A stretch of 64,000 nucleotides of DNA from DASZBX01 sp035943635 (GCA_035943635.1 DASZBX010000025.1:1-64000), one strand, 5' to 3'. Positions 28,436 to 38,664 are shown, numbered from the stretch's first letter. Notes: generated from the sequence alone by a model not told the origin. Made by a program: numbers and translations.

Positions 28436-28594
28436 TGCCGCCCCTTTCGTCTTGTGAGCTCGTCGGAAGAATCGAGAATGGAGTGTGCCCGAGTCCCGTC
28501 CCCGCTCAGACATGATCATCTTGTGCCCGGTCGCGCAACCCCTAGACTACGCCGAATGGCTGCCGGGCCGGGGCGGCGCACTCGTTCGGGCGAA

Positions 28595-29947
28595 TCAGGG
28601 CCGGGCGGCCAGCGTCAGGGCCATGGCTTCCAGGGCGAGCAGCGGGGCCACATTGGCGGCGATGGCGCGGCGGGCGGCGAAGACGGACTCGATCCGGCGC
28701 ATCGTGTCCTCAGGAGTCGAGGACTGTGCCAGGGCTCTGGCCTGGGCCGCGTGGTCGGAGTGGATCAGCGCGCTGTCGGGCGAGCGTCCGGCGGTGAACT
28801 GGACCGCCAGCACGTCCCGGTAGAAGCCCACGATGTCGACCAGGGCCCGGTCCAGGGCGTCGCGCTGGAGCCGGGTGGCCCGGCGCTTCTGTTTGGTCTC
28901 CAGCTCCTTGATCAGGCCGGCCGAGCCGCTGACGCCGCGGGCGCTGCCGGCGCCCTTGCCCTGGCCGTAGCCGAGCGCGACCTTCAGTTCCTCGGTCTCC
29001 TTGGCGTCGAGCAGTTCGGACTTGCCCTTGGCCTCGGCCGCGGCGGCCTCGACCAGGGCGCCGGCGGCCTTGAAGGCGCGGCCGACGTCGCCGACCTCGC
29101 GGGGCAGCCGGAGCGTCTCGGCCCGGCGGGCCGCGGCGGCCGGGTCCAGGGCCAGGGCGCGGGCGCGTTCGACGTCGCCCTGGGCGGCCCGGGCCAGTTC
29201 CTCGCCGCGCTCGCGTTCGACGCCGTCCTCGCGCTGCATCGCCTCGGCGATCGCGGCCGGGCTGGGGGTGCGCAGGGCGACCAGGCGGCAGCGGGAGAGG
29301 ATGGTGGGCAGCAGGTCGCGGCTGGACGGCGCGCAGAGCATCCACACGGTCCGCGGCGACGGCTCCTCGATCGCTTTGAGCAGCACGTTGGCGGCGCCCT
29401 CGGTCAGGCGTTCGGCGTCTTCGACCACGATCACCTGGTAGTGGCCTCGGGTCGGTGACATCGCACTGCCGAGGATCAGGCCGCGGGCCTGGTCGACGCC
29501 GATGGTCAGCTGCTCGGTGGCGACCAGTTTCACGTCCGGGTGGGTGCCGGTCAGGGACGTGTGGCAGTCCTCGCAGTGGCCGCAGCCGGGTTCGCCGGGG
29601 CTGGAGCACTGCAGGGCGGCGGCGAACGAGTGCGCGACGGCGGCCCGGCCGGCGCCGGGCGGGCCGGTGAAGATCCAGGCGTGGGTCATCGCGTTCGCGA
29701 GCGAGGCCGCCGAAGGGGCCCCGGCGCCGATGGGCGCGACCGGGTCGGCCGGGTCGGCGAAGTCCGCGGGCGAGGCGGGGACGGACGGACCGGGTCCGGC
29801 CGCGGCGCGAGCCGCGAGGGCGGCCAGGCGCAGCGTGTGGACGGCCGCGGGCTGGCCGATGACCCGGGCCCAGGCGGAGCCGGGTTCACCCAGAGAGGTG
29901 ACGGCGAAAGCAGGCCCGACGGCAGCGGCGGCGGAGTCCTCGGTCAT
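28595..29947 (-). CDS. holB: DNA polymerase III subunit delta'
   Basis: A 450-residue clamp-loader subunit. The AAA+ fold starts with the insertion-prone N terminus. The modified P-loop is GPPGAGRAAVAHSFA, and a zinc module follows with C-x8-C-x2-C-x2-C spacing in the region CSSPGEPGCGHCEDC. Later motifs are VIVVEDAERLTEGAANVLLKAIEEP and a sensor region. Residues about 300-370 include an Ala/Lys/Glu-rich helical insertion. The ATG overlaps the tmk stop (ATGA), giving a coupled tmk-holB unit as in many Gram-positive genomes. Confidence 0.93.
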   Translation of the reverse strand: MTEDSAAAAVGPAFAVTSLGEPGSAWARVIGQPAAVHTLRLAALAARAAAGPGPSVPASPADFADPADPVAPIGAGAPSAASLANAMTHAWIFTGPPGAGRAAVAHSFAAALQCSSPGEPGCGHCEDCHTSLTGTHPDVKLVATEQLTIGVDQARGLILGSAMSPTRGHYQVIVVEDAERLTEGAANVLLKAIEEPSPRTVWMLCAPSSRDLLPTILSRCRLVALRTPSPAAIAEAMQREDGVERERGEELARAAQGDVERARALALDPAAAARRAETLRLPREVGDVGRAFKAAGALVEAAAAEAKGKSELLDAKETEELKVALGYGQGKGAGSARGVSGSAGLIKELETKQKRRATRLQRDALDRALVDIVGFYRDVLAVQFTAGRSPDSALIHSDHAAQARALAQSSTPEDTMRRIESVFAARRAIAANVAPLLALEAMALTLAARP

Positions 29948-31377
29948 ACGTCGTCCTTGTAACGCCACCGGCGGCTTTTGGGCTCAGGCTCGTCCATGCC
30001 TTCGCCCAGCAGGTCATCGGCCAAGGTGGCCGACTTGCGCCGCCTGGGCTCACGCACCTTGCGGTGGTGCGGGCTGTGGCTGTGGCTGTGATCATGGTCG
30101 GGACCGTCCGGCGCAGAAGCACGATCGTGGCCTGAGCCGGAATCGGAGTCGCCATGGGATTCGCCGTCCGGGGCGCTGCCGTTGAGCGCTATCAGCTGCC
30201 GCGTCCGGGCCTCGGACTCGGCCCGCGCCGCGAGATCAGCCGCCGCCTCCTCCCGCGCCTGGGCCTTCGCCCGGGCCTCCGCGCGCCGCACCGCCTGCTC
30301 CGCTTCCTCTCGCCGCGCGGCGTCCGCGGCCAGCTGCCGGGCCCGCTCCGCGTCCGCGCGCTCCTGCTCGGCCCGCTGCGCCTCGGCCTTGCGCTGCTCC
30401 TCCCGCCGGGCCGCCTCGGCCGCGGCCTGCTCGGCCGCCGCCCGGGCGGCCTCGCCCTCGCGCCGCGCCCGGCGTTCGGCCTCCTCGGCCTCGGTCTGGG
30501 CCTGCTCGCGCTCCGCGGCCTCGCGGGCGGCCTGCTCGGCCGCGGCCCGCTCCGTGGCGGCCCGGGCCAGCAGCCGCTGGTGTTCGGCCGCCTCGGCCGC
30601 GGCCAGGGCCCGCTGCCGGTCGGCCTCGTCGGCCGCCTCGCGGGGGGAGGGCGGGAGCATCACGGAGAGCCGGTCTTTGCAGATGCCGGTGATCACCGAG
30701 GCCGGTTCGGACGCGTCGATCACCAGGTAGTGCTTCGGGTCGGCCTCGGCCCGGGCGTTGAAGACGGCCCGGACGCGTTCGTGGAACTCCGGCGGCTGGG
30801 ATTCGAGCCGGTCCGGGCCGTCGCCCTGCCGCCCGCCCCGGCCCAGCCGCTGGGCCGCCCGGTCCAGCGCCAGGTCGGGCTCCAGGTCCAGCAGGATGGT
30901 CAGGTCCGGGCGCTGGCCGTCCACGGCGAAGGTGGACAGCCCGGTGATGATGTCCTCGGGCAGGCCGCGGCCGCCGCTCTGGTAGGCGATCGAGGAGTCC
31001 ACGTGCCGGTCGGTGAGCACGATCGCGCCGCGGGCGAGCGCGGGTTTGACCAGCGTCTCGATGTGGTGGGCGCGGTCTGCGGCGAACAGCAGGGCCTCGG
31101 TGCGCTCGCCGACGCCGCCGAGGTCGGCCCGGTGCAGCAGGATCTCGCGCAACTGCTTGCCCAGCTCGGTGCCGCCGGGTTCCCGGGTGTCGACCACCTC
31201 GAAGCCGCGCCCGCGCAGCCAGGCGGCGAGCGCCTTGATCTGGGTCGACTTGCCCGTGCCGTCCCCGCCCTCGACCGCGATGAACCAGCCGGTCCGGTGC
31301 ACCGGCTCGGGCACGCTGGCCACGGCCGCCGTCGCCGTCGCCCGCTGTCTGATCTGCCGGACCCTGGCCCGTACCAT
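29944..31377 (-). CDS. tmk: Thymidylate kinase with long coiled-coil/His-rich C-terminal tail
   Basis: A 477-residue protein; the kinase domain occupies about residues 28-235. It phosphorylates dTMP to dTDP. Motifs: P-loop EGGDGTGKST, the DTREPGGTELG segment, LLFAADRAHHI, LTDRHVDSSIAYQ and LDLEPDLALDR. Typical Tmk ends near 210-230 residues. Here about 240 more follow: a continuous Ala/Glu/Arg/Gln coiled coil (about 240-395), a Ser/Asp/His-rich stretch including HDHSHSHSPHH, and a basic end. Extended Tmk proteins occur in streptomycetes. The role of the tail is unknown. It is coupled to holB by ATGA. Confidence 0.93.
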   Translation of the reverse strand: MVRARVRQIRQRATATAAVASVPEPVHRTGWFIAVEGGDGTGKSTQIKALAAWLRGRGFEVVDTREPGGTELGKQLREILLHRADLGGVGERTEALLFAADRAHHIETLVKPALARGAIVLTDRHVDSSIAYQSGGRGLPEDIITGLSTFAVDGQRPDLTILLDLEPDLALDRAAQRLGRGGRQGDGPDRLESQPPEFHERVRAVFNARAEADPKHYLVIDASEPASVITGICKDRLSVMLPPSPREAADEADRQRALAAAEAAEHQRLLARAATERAAAEQAAREAAEREQAQTEAEEAERRARREGEAARAAAEQAAAEAARREEQRKAEAQRAEQERADAERARQLAADAARREEAEQAVRRAEARAKAQAREEAAADLAARAESEARTRQLIALNGSAPDGESHGDSDSGSGHDRASAPDGPDHDHSHSHSPHHRKVREPRRRKSATLADDLLGEGMDEPEPKSRRWRYKDDV

Positions 31378-31490
31378 CCCACCATGCCTTCCTGCTCCGC
31401 ACGCGCTGAGCCCTCGCCCAAGCCAAGGGTACTGCGCGCGCGGGACAGGAAGGGCAGGAGTCGCTCTTCTGCCGTGCTACCGGCGGACTT

Positions 31491-34250
31491 CTACGAAGCG
31501 GCCTTCTTGGCGGCCGTCTTCGCAGCGGTCGTCTTCGGGGCGGTGGTCTTGGTGGCCGCCTTCTTGGCCGGGGCCGCCTTCTTCGCCGCGGTCTTCTTGC
31601 GCGGCAGCGGACCCTTGGCCCGCTTCTCCGCCAAAAGCTCGAAGGCCTGGGACTCGGTCAGCTCGGCCAGCTCCAGGCCGCGGGGCACCGTGATGTTGGT
31701 CTGGCCGTCGGTGATGTACGGGCCGAACCGGCCCTCCTTGACCACCACCGGCTTGCCGGACTCCGGGTCCTCGCCGAACTGGCGCAGCGGCGGCTTGGCC
31801 GGGCCGCGCGCGCCGCGGGCCTTGGGCTGGGCGTAGATCGCCAGCGCCTGGTCCAGGGTGGTGTTGAAGATCTGCTCCTCGTCGGCCAGCGAACGCGAGT
31901 CGGTGCCCTTCTTCAGATAGGGACCGTACTTGCCGTTCTGGGCCGTGATCTCCTCCTGGGTCTCCGGGTCCAGGCCGACCACCCGCGGCAGGCTGAGCAG
32001 CTGCAACGCGGTGTCGAGGCTGATCGTGTCCAGGTCCATGTTCTTGAACAGGGAGGCGATCCGCGGCTTGACCGCGTTCTTGCCGGTCTTCGGGGTGCCT
32101 TCGGGCAGCACCTCGGTGACGTAGGGCCCGTACCGGCCGTCCTTGGCGATCACCGGGATCCCGCTGGCCGGGTCGACGCCGAGCTCGCGGTCGCCGCTCG
32201 GCCGGGCCAGCAGTTCCTTCGCGGTCTCCAGGGTCAGCTCGTCCGGGACCATGTCCTCGGGCACGTTCGCCCGGGCGATCGCGGTGCCGTCCGGGGCGGT
32301 CTGCTCGACGTACGGGCCGTAGCGGCCGACCCGCAGGGCGATGTCCTCGCCGATCGGGAAGGTGCTCAGGCCCCGGGCGTCGATCTCGCCGAGCGAGCTG
32401 ACCAGGGACTTCAGGCCCTGGGTGGCGCTGCCGTCGGCGGCCTCGTTGCCGTAGTAGAAGCGCTGGAGCCACGGCACGGACTGGGCCTCGCCCCGGGCGA
32501 TCCGGTCCAGGTCCTCCTCCATGTGCGCGGTGAACTCGTAGTCCACCAGCTCGCCGAAGTGCTTCTCCAGCAGGGCCACGACCGAGAAGGCCAGGAAGGA
32601 GGGCACCAGCGCGGTGCCCTTCTTGAAGACGTACTCGCGGCGCAGGATCGTGTTGATGATCGAGGCGTAGGTGGAGGGGCGGCCGATCTCGCGCTCTTCC
32701 AGCTCCTTGATCAGCGAGGCCTCGGTGTAGCGGGCCGGGGACTTGGTGCTGTGCCCCTCGGCGGACAGCTCGTTCGCGGCCAGCCGGTCGCCCTCGTTGA
32801 CCTCGGGCAGCCGGCGCTCGCGGTCGTCGAGCTCGGCGTCCGGGTCGTCGGAGCCCTCCACGTAGGCCTTGAGGAATCCGTGGAACGAGATCACGTTGCC
32901 CGACGAGGTGAACTCCACCTCGCGCCCGTCCGCGGCCCGGGACCCGATCCGGATGGTGACCGAGTGGCCGGTGGCGTCCTTCATCTGGGCCGCGACCGTG
33001 CGCATCCAGATCAGCTCGTAGAGCCGGAAGTCGTCGCCGGTCAGGCCGGTCTGCACCGGGGTGCGGAAGGTGTCGCCGGACGGGCGGATCGCCTCGTGCG
33101 CCTCCTGGGCGTTCTTGACCTTGGAGGTGTACTTGCGCGGCGCGTCCGGGAGGTACTCGGCGCCGTAGAGGTCGCGGACCTGCTTGCGAGCGGCGGTGAT
33201 GGCCGTGTCCGACAGGGTGATCGAGTCGGTGCGCATGTAGGTGATGAAGCCGTTCTCGTACAGCTTCTGGGCCACCTGCATGGTCCGCTGCGCACCGTAG
33301 CCGAGCTTGCGGCTGGCCTCCTGCTGGAGAGTGGTGGTGCGGAACGGCGCGTAAGGGGAGCGCTTGTACGGTTTGCGGTCCACGGAGGCCACGGTGAACT
33401 GGCTGTCGGTCAGGGCCGCGGCCAGCGCGCGCGCCGCCGTCTCATCCAGATGGGTGACGTCGCTGCGGGCCTTGAGCACGCCGTCCGGGCCGAAGTCCCG
33501 GCCTTGGGCGACCCGGGTGCCGTCCACGCTGACCAGCCGCGCGCCCATGGTGTGCAGTTCGGCTCCGGCGCGCTGGGTGTCGAAGACCGCGGTCAGGTCC
33601 CAGTAGCCGGCCGGGACGAACGCGATCCGCTCCCGCTCCCGCTCGACCACCAGCCGGATAGCCACGGACTGGACCCGGCCGGCCGAGGTGTCCGGCTTGA
33701 TCTTGCGCCAGAGCACCGGGGAGACCTCGTAGCCGTACAGCCGGTCCAGCACCCGACGGGTCTCCTGCGCGCCGACCAGCAGCATGTCGATCTCGCGCGG
33801 GTTGGCCACGGCACGCTGGATCGCGTCCTTGGTGATCTCGTGGAAGACCATCCGCTTGATCGGGATCTTCGGGTCGAGCACCTCCTGCAGGTGCCAGGCG
33901 ATCGCCTCGCCCTCCCGGTCCTCGTCTGTCGCGAGGTAGAGTTCGTCGGCCTCTTTCAGCAGCTTCTTCAGCTTGCGGACCTGGTCGTCCTTGTCCTCGG
34001 ACACGACGTAGATGGTCTCGAAGTCGTTCTCCACGTCCACGCCCAGCTTGGCCCAGCTCTTCCCGGCGTGCTCGGCCGGGATCTTGGCCTGGGTCCTGGT
34101 GGTGGGCAGGTCGCGGATGTGGCCCACACTGGCCTCGACCGTGTAGTTCGGGCCCAGGTAGCCCTTGATGGTCTTGGCCTTGGCGGGAGACTCGACGATG
34201 ACGAGGCGTCGCACGGGCGCATCAGGCCCGGTCTTACTGCTCGGCGGCAC
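31491..34250 (-). CDS. topA: DNA topoisomerase I
   Basis: A 919-residue type IA topoisomerase relaxing negative supercoils. The N-terminal TOPRIM domain starts with RLVIVESPAKAKTIKGYLG and includes ATDEDREGEAIAWHL. The nucleophile Tyr is in GFITYMRTDS. The DNA-gate region has GRVQSVAIRLVVERERE and GRPSTYASII. C-terminal repeats read GRYGPYV or GKYGPYL several times, the actinobacterial CTD type that replaces zinc fingers, followed by a Lys/Ala-rich tail of about 40 residues. The start is GTG at 34250 with AAAGGA upstream. Confidence 0.96.
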   Translation of the reverse strand: MPPSSKTGPDAPVRRLVIVESPAKAKTIKGYLGPNYTVEASVGHIRDLPTTRTQAKIPAEHAGKSWAKLGVDVENDFETIYVVSEDKDDQVRKLKKLLKEADELYLATDEDREGEAIAWHLQEVLDPKIPIKRMVFHEITKDAIQRAVANPREIDMLLVGAQETRRVLDRLYGYEVSPVLWRKIKPDTSAGRVQSVAIRLVVERERERIAFVPAGYWDLTAVFDTQRAGAELHTMGARLVSVDGTRVAQGRDFGPDGVLKARSDVTHLDETAARALAAALTDSQFTVASVDRKPYKRSPYAPFRTTTLQQEASRKLGYGAQRTMQVAQKLYENGFITYMRTDSITLSDTAITAARKQVRDLYGAEYLPDAPRKYTSKVKNAQEAHEAIRPSGDTFRTPVQTGLTGDDFRLYELIWMRTVAAQMKDATGHSVTIRIGSRAADGREVEFTSSGNVISFHGFLKAYVEGSDDPDAELDDRERRLPEVNEGDRLAANELSAEGHSTKSPARYTEASLIKELEEREIGRPSTYASIINTILRREYVFKKGTALVPSFLAFSVVALLEKHFGELVDYEFTAHMEEDLDRIARGEAQSVPWLQRFYYGNEAADGSATQGLKSLVSSLGEIDARGLSTFPIGEDIALRVGRYGPYVEQTAPDGTAIARANVPEDMVPDELTLETAKELLARPSGDRELGVDPASGIPVIAKDGRYGPYVTEVLPEGTPKTGKNAVKPRIASLFKNMDLDTISLDTALQLLSLPRVVGLDPETQEEITAQNGKYGPYLKKGTDSRSLADEEQIFNTTLDQALAIYAQPKARGARGPAKPPLRQFGEDPESGKPVVVKEGRFGPYITDGQTNITVPRGLELAELTESQAFELLAEKRAKGPLPRKKTAAKKAAPAKKAATKTTAPKTTAAKTAAKKAAS

Positions 34251-34381
34251 TTCTCGTCCGTCCTTTCTGCTCCGGTGTGGGCCGCTTCGTCAGCGGCCGC
34301 GGGCAAGGGTCTACCCCGAACTGCGCGTGGGGAACCCCGATGATTCGTCAACAGCGTACGCCTGCCGACGAGCGGCTTCGG

Positions 34382-35896
34382 TCAGCTAATCGTAAGGAAC
34401 CCCTCCTCGATCAGGGATCGAACGGTCTCCATCCCGCTCTCCCGCAGCAGTTCGGGGGCCAGACCGAAGTCCCCGGCCAGGGCGTCCAACAGGTCGCCGA
34501 GCGGGCGTTCGCCGTCGGCCGCGCCGAGCAGGGTGATCCCGATCGGGTCGATCTCGCCGGAGCGGTGCAGGCCGGCGTTGTGCTGGATCCGGGTGGACAG
34601 CGGGGTCCAGCCGTCCCCGCCGGGCTGGGCGCGCTGTTCCAGGGTGACGTCCTCGGCGACCCGGAAGGCCAGGCCCAGCAGCTGCTCGTCGTCGGCGTCG
34701 CGCAGGAACGCGTGCCGGGCGAACCAGCCGGGGACCAGCGCGCCCAGCGGCTGGTCGATCTGCCCGGCGTGCTCCTCGAGCCGGATCACCGGGTAGTCCG
34801 CGCCGGTGTTGCGCAGGATGATCCAGCCGAAGCCGACCCCGTCGATCTTGTTGGCCGCGAAGTAGTCCAGGTAGGCCTGGTAGTGCTCGATGTAGCCGCT
34901 GGTGGTGTGGTCGCCCGCGTCCCGCAGCCACAGCTCGGCGTACTGGGCCGGGTCCTGGAACTCGCGCTGGACCACCCAGGCGTCGCAGCCGGTGCCCCGG
35001 ATCCAGGGGGCGACCCGCTCGCGCCAGTCCACGCCGTCCGCGTGCAGCCAGTTGGCCAGGATCTGACACCAGCCGTTCTCGGCCAGGTGCGCCGGGGCCT
35101 GCTCGACGAACCGGCGGCACAGTTCGTCCCCGGGCAGGCCGGCGTCGCGGTAGGTGAACCTCGGTTCGCCGCGGGAGGACTCCGGCGAGATGACGAAGGG
35201 CGGGTTGGAGACGATCAGGTCGAACCTCTCCCCCGCGGCCGGCTCGAACATGCTGCCGCCGCGGAACTCGATCCGGTCGGCCTCGTCCGGCACGGACAAC
35301 GCGGTGGTCAGCCGGGCGAAGTCGAGCGCGCGCAGGTTCAGGTCGGTGCCCAGCACCGAGTCCACGTGCCGGGACAGGTGCAGCGCCTGAACGCCGCAGC
35401 CGGTGCCCAGGTCGAGCGCGCGGCCGTACTGTTCCCGCACGGTGAGCTGCGCCAGCGTGGTCGACGCGCCGCCGACGCCGAGCACGTAGTCCGGCCGCAT
35501 CGGGGCGGTCAGGCCGGTGACCAGGCCGGCGCCGAGGTCGGAGACCAGCCACCAGTCCACGTCCGACTCGCCGTAGGGCCGGATGTCGACCAGGGCGCGG
35601 ACCGACCCGCCGTCCTCGGCAACCAGGCCGCCGGCCAGCGCCTCGGCCAGCGGCAGCGCGACCTGCGCGGCGGACGTCTCGACCCGCTCCTGCAAGACGA
35701 ACAGCTTCAGCAGAGTGGCGACGGGCGAGTGCTCCTTGGCCACCGCGTAGGACGCGGCCACCGACTCGTTGCGGGCCAGCGCCGCGTACGCGGTCGGGCC
35801 GAGCACTTCCAGACAGCCGTCCACGGTGTACTGGGCCTTGGTCAAGGCGTCGCGCAGCCGGTCGATCCCCGCCGGGTCCGTCATCAATTCGCTCAC
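34382..35896 (-). CDS. SAM-dependent methyltransferase (HemK/N6-Mtase-like)
   Basis: A 504-residue protein. The SAM motif I is LDLGTGCGVQAL (from residue 161) and motif IV is NPPF at 231-234, in DLIVSNPPFVISPE. This places it among N-methyltransferases acting on planar amide or amino groups, such as PrmC or RNA base methylases. An N-terminal domain of about 150 residues precedes the catalytic domain, and a 200-residue C-terminal domain follows. The conserved neighbourhood downstream of hppA in actinomycetes is known, but the substrate is not. The gene begins 15 bp left of a hairpin at 35912-35949. Confidence 0.85.
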   Translation of the reverse strand: MSELMTDPAGIDRLRDALTKAQYTVDGCLEVLGPTAYAALARNESVAASYAVAKEHSPVATLLKLFVLQERVETSAAQVALPLAEALAGGLVAEDGGSVRALVDIRPYGESDVDWWLVSDLGAGLVTGLTAPMRPDYVLGVGGASTTLAQLTVREQYGRALDLGTGCGVQALHLSRHVDSVLGTDLNLRALDFARLTTALSVPDEADRIEFRGGSMFEPAAGERFDLIVSNPPFVISPESSRGEPRFTYRDAGLPGDELCRRFVEQAPAHLAENGWCQILANWLHADGVDWRERVAPWIRGTGCDAWVVQREFQDPAQYAELWLRDAGDHTTSGYIEHYQAYLDYFAANKIDGVGFGWIILRNTGADYPVIRLEEHAGQIDQPLGALVPGWFARHAFLRDADDEQLLGLAFRVAEDVTLEQRAQPGGDGWTPLSTRIQHNAGLHRSGEIDPIGITLLGAADGERPLGDLLDALAGDFGLAPELLRESGMETVRSLIEEGFLTIS

Positions 35897-35911
35897 GACA
35901 TCAAAGTAATG

Positions 35912-35949
35912 CCGCGAGGGCGCCCAGTAGAAACCGGACGCCCTCGCGG
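35912..35949 (-). terminator. Hairpin between hppA and the methyltransferase gene
   Basis: An exact 11-bp inverted repeat (35912-35922 with 35939-35949) with a 16-base loop, 110 bp beyond the hppA stop. On the minus strand it is followed by CATTACTTT. It probably ends the hppA transcript, or attenuates entry into the methyltransferase gene whose ATG follows closely. Confidence 0.55.
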
Positions 35950-36058
35950 TATGTTTCTTGGAACTTTCTTACCGCGCACCGGCCGGTCCCTCGCGGGGAG
36001 CCGGCCGGGCCCGGGTCAAGCAACTGCCGCGCGCGGATCGGGTCCGCGCCTGTGCTGG

Positions 36059-38374
36059 TCAGACGTGGGCGACGGCCGAGCTGGACTCCCCGGACGCGGT
36101 GCCCTGGCTTCCGGGTTCGGCGCCGACCGCGATCGACCTGCGCTTGGAGTTCCAGACCGCCAGCACGATGATCGCGATCGCGACCACCGCGATGAGCGCG
36201 CGGACGGCCGGCTTGGAGCCGGTGCCCACGGACATCGACACGATCGCCGGGGCGACCAGCAGCGAGACCAGGTTCATCACCTTGATCAGCGGGTTGATCG
36301 CCGGGCCGGCGGTGTCCTTGAACGGGTCGCCGACGGTGTCGCCGATGATGGTCGCCTCGTGCGCCGAGGAGCCCTTGCCGCCGTGGTTCCCGTCCTCGAC
36401 CAGCTTCTTCGCGTTGTCCCAGGCGCCGCCGGAGTTGGCCAGGAACACCGCCATCAGCATGCCGGTGCCGATCGCCCCGGCCAGGTAGGAGCCGAGCGCG
36501 CCGACGCCGAGGGAGAAGCCGACCGCGACCGGCGCGAGCACCGCGAGCAGGCCGGGGGTGACCAGTTCGCGCAGGGAGTCGCGGGTGCAGATGTCCACCA
36601 CGCGCCCGTACTCGGGGCGGCCGGTGCCCTCCATGATCCCGGGGATCTCGGCGAACTGGCGGCGCACCTCGAACACGATCGCCCCGGCCGCGCGGGTGAC
36701 CGCGTTGATGGCCAGGCCGGAGAACATGAAGACCACCGCGGCGCCGATCAGCAGGCCGACCAGGTTGCGCGGGTTGGCCACGTTCAGGATGCCGCTGTAC
36801 TGCTCGATGTCCGTGGCCGAGGTGCCGATCTTCAGGCCCTTGGCCGCGGTCTGGACCGCGTCCTGGAAGGAGCCGAACAGGGCGGTGGCGGCCAGCACCG
36901 CGGTGGCGATCGCGATGCCCTTGGTGATCGCCTTGGTGGTGTTGCCGACCGCGTCGAGCGAGGTCAGCACGCGGGCGCCGGCCTCGTTGACGTCGCCGGA
37001 CATCTCCGCGATGCCCTGGGCGTTGTCCGAGACCGGGCCGAAGGTGTCCATCGCGACGATGACGCCGACCGTGGTCAGCAGGCCGGTGCCGGCCATCGCG
37101 ACGCAGAACAGGGAGAGCATCACGTTGCCGCCGCCGAGCAGGGCCGCGCCGAAGACCCCGGCGCCGATCAGCAGGGCCGAGTAGACCGCGGACTCCAGGC
37201 CGAGCGAGATGCCGGACAGGATGACGGTGGCCGGGCCGGTCAGCGAGGTCTTGCCGATGTCCTTGACCGGGCGGAAGTTGGTGTCCGTGAAGTAGCCGGT
37301 CAGCTGCTGGATCAGGACGGCGACCACGATGCCGATGACCACCGAGCCGATCGCGATCAGCTGCGGGTCGCCGGACTCCCCGGCCGTGGTGCCCCCGGTG
37401 ATCCCGGCGAAGTTCTTCGGCAGGTAGAGGAACGCGCAGCCGGCCACCAGCAGGATGGAGATCACCGCGGACAGGAAGAAGCCGCGGTTGATCGCGTTCA
37501 TCCCGGACCGGTCGTTGGGCCGCGGGTTGACCGCGAAGATGCCGATGACCGCGGTGACCACCCCGATCATCGGGACCAGCAGCGGGAAGACCAGGCCCTG
37601 GCTGCCGAAGGCGGCGCTGCCCAGGATCAGCGCGGCGACCAGGGTCACCGCGTAGGACTCGAACAGGTCCGCGGCCATGCCGGCGCAGTCGCCGACGTTG
37701 TCGCCGACGTTGTCCGCGATGGTGGCGGCGTTGCGCGGGTCGTCCTCGGGGATGCCCTTCTCCACCTTGCCGACCAGGTCGGCGCCGACGTCCGCGGCCT
37801 TGGTGAAGATGCCGCCGCCGACCCGCATGAACATCGCCAGCAGGGCCGCGCCGAAGCCGAAGCCCTCCAGTACCTTGGGCGCCTCGCCCTTGTAGATCCA
37901 CACCACCATGGACGCGCCGGCCAGGCCCAGGCCCACCGTGATCATGCCGACCACGCCGCCGGTGCGGAAGGCGATCCGGGTGGCCCGGTTGGCCCCGGAC
38001 TCGTTGGCCGCGGCGGCCACCCGGACGTTGGAGCGCACCGCCAGCCACATCCCGAGGAACCCGGTCAGGGCCGAGAAACCGGCTCCGACCAGGAAGAAGA
38101 TGGAACGGCCGATCCGTACGTTCCAGTTGTCCGCCGGAAGGGCGAGCAGCAGGAAGAAGGCGACCGCGGCGAAGCCGCCGAGGGTGCGGAACTGCCGGGC
38201 CAGGTAGGCCGAGGCGCCCTCCTGGACCGCCAGCGCGATCCGCTTCATGTTCTCGGTGCCCTCGCTCGCGGCGAGTACCTCGCGCACCAGGTAGTAGGCC
38301 ACTCCGAGGGCGGCCAGGGCCACCACGAATACCACGATGACAAGATCTAGGTTGTTGCCGGCGAGTACGGGCAT
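36059..38374 (-). CDS. hppA: Membrane proton-translocating pyrophosphatase
   Basis: A 771-residue polytopic enzyme (about 16 membrane helices) coupling pyrophosphate hydrolysis to proton export. The substrate site is DVGADLVGKVEKGIPEDDPRN, then DNVGDNVGDCAGMAADLFESYAVT. The C-terminal acidic motifs lie in EATIIGDTVGDPFKDTAGPAINPLIKV. GNTTKAITKG carries Lys where potassium-dependent enzymes have Ala, so a potassium-independent proton pump is predicted. The start is the ATG at 38374 with GGAGG four bases upstream; an in-frame ATG 63 bp earlier is less well supported. Confidence 0.95.
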   Translation of the reverse strand: MPVLAGNNLDLVIVVFVVALAALGVAYYLVREVLAASEGTENMKRIALAVQEGASAYLARQFRTLGGFAAVAFFLLLALPADNWNVRIGRSIFFLVGAGFSALTGFLGMWLAVRSNVRVAAAANESGANRATRIAFRTGGVVGMITVGLGLAGASMVVWIYKGEAPKVLEGFGFGAALLAMFMRVGGGIFTKAADVGADLVGKVEKGIPEDDPRNAATIADNVGDNVGDCAGMAADLFESYAVTLVAALILGSAAFGSQGLVFPLLVPMIGVVTAVIGIFAVNPRPNDRSGMNAINRGFFLSAVISILLVAGCAFLYLPKNFAGITGGTTAGESGDPQLIAIGSVVIGIVVAVLIQQLTGYFTDTNFRPVKDIGKTSLTGPATVILSGISLGLESAVYSALLIGAGVFGAALLGGGNVMLSLFCVAMAGTGLLTTVGVIVAMDTFGPVSDNAQGIAEMSGDVNEAGARVLTSLDAVGNTTKAITKGIAIATAVLAATALFGSFQDAVQTAAKGLKIGTSATDIEQYSGILNVANPRNLVGLLIGAAVVFMFSGLAINAVTRAAGAIVFEVRRQFAEIPGIMEGTGRPEYGRVVDICTRDSLRELVTPGLLAVLAPVAVGFSLGVGALGSYLAGAIGTGMLMAVFLANSGGAWDNAKKLVEDGNHGGKGSSAHEATIIGDTVGDPFKDTAGPAINPLIKVMNLVSLLVAPAIVSMSVGTGSKPAVRALIAVVAIAIIVLAVWNSKRRSIAVGAEPGSQGTASGESSSAVAHV

Positions 38375-38664
38375 GCGTCCTCCATAGCGGAGCTCGGTGC
38401 CCTTGATCGTGTCATAGAGCACAAACTCGGATTGCACTATTAAGTGGCCCGGAGTTTACGCAGACAAAGCGCTGTGAGCCAGCAGTCTGTGAGGATTTAG
38501 ATACACATCGGGGATGTGACGCGCGTCTCATCCGGCGCCGGACGGGTCCGCACCGGTCCCGGGCCGTGCGGCCTCGGGAATCGGCGTGACAGGGTACACA
38601 TATACCCGGGCAGGGCGAAGGGTAACCGGGCGAAACCTCGCCAGGCGGAGACTCTCGGGTTAAT

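Noticed and set aside
34277..38350. 1357-codon plus-strand open frame opposite the methyltransferase and hppA
   Set aside because: Composition is Gly/Arg/Asp/Gln-rich without domains. It mirrors two well-supported genes on the other strand.
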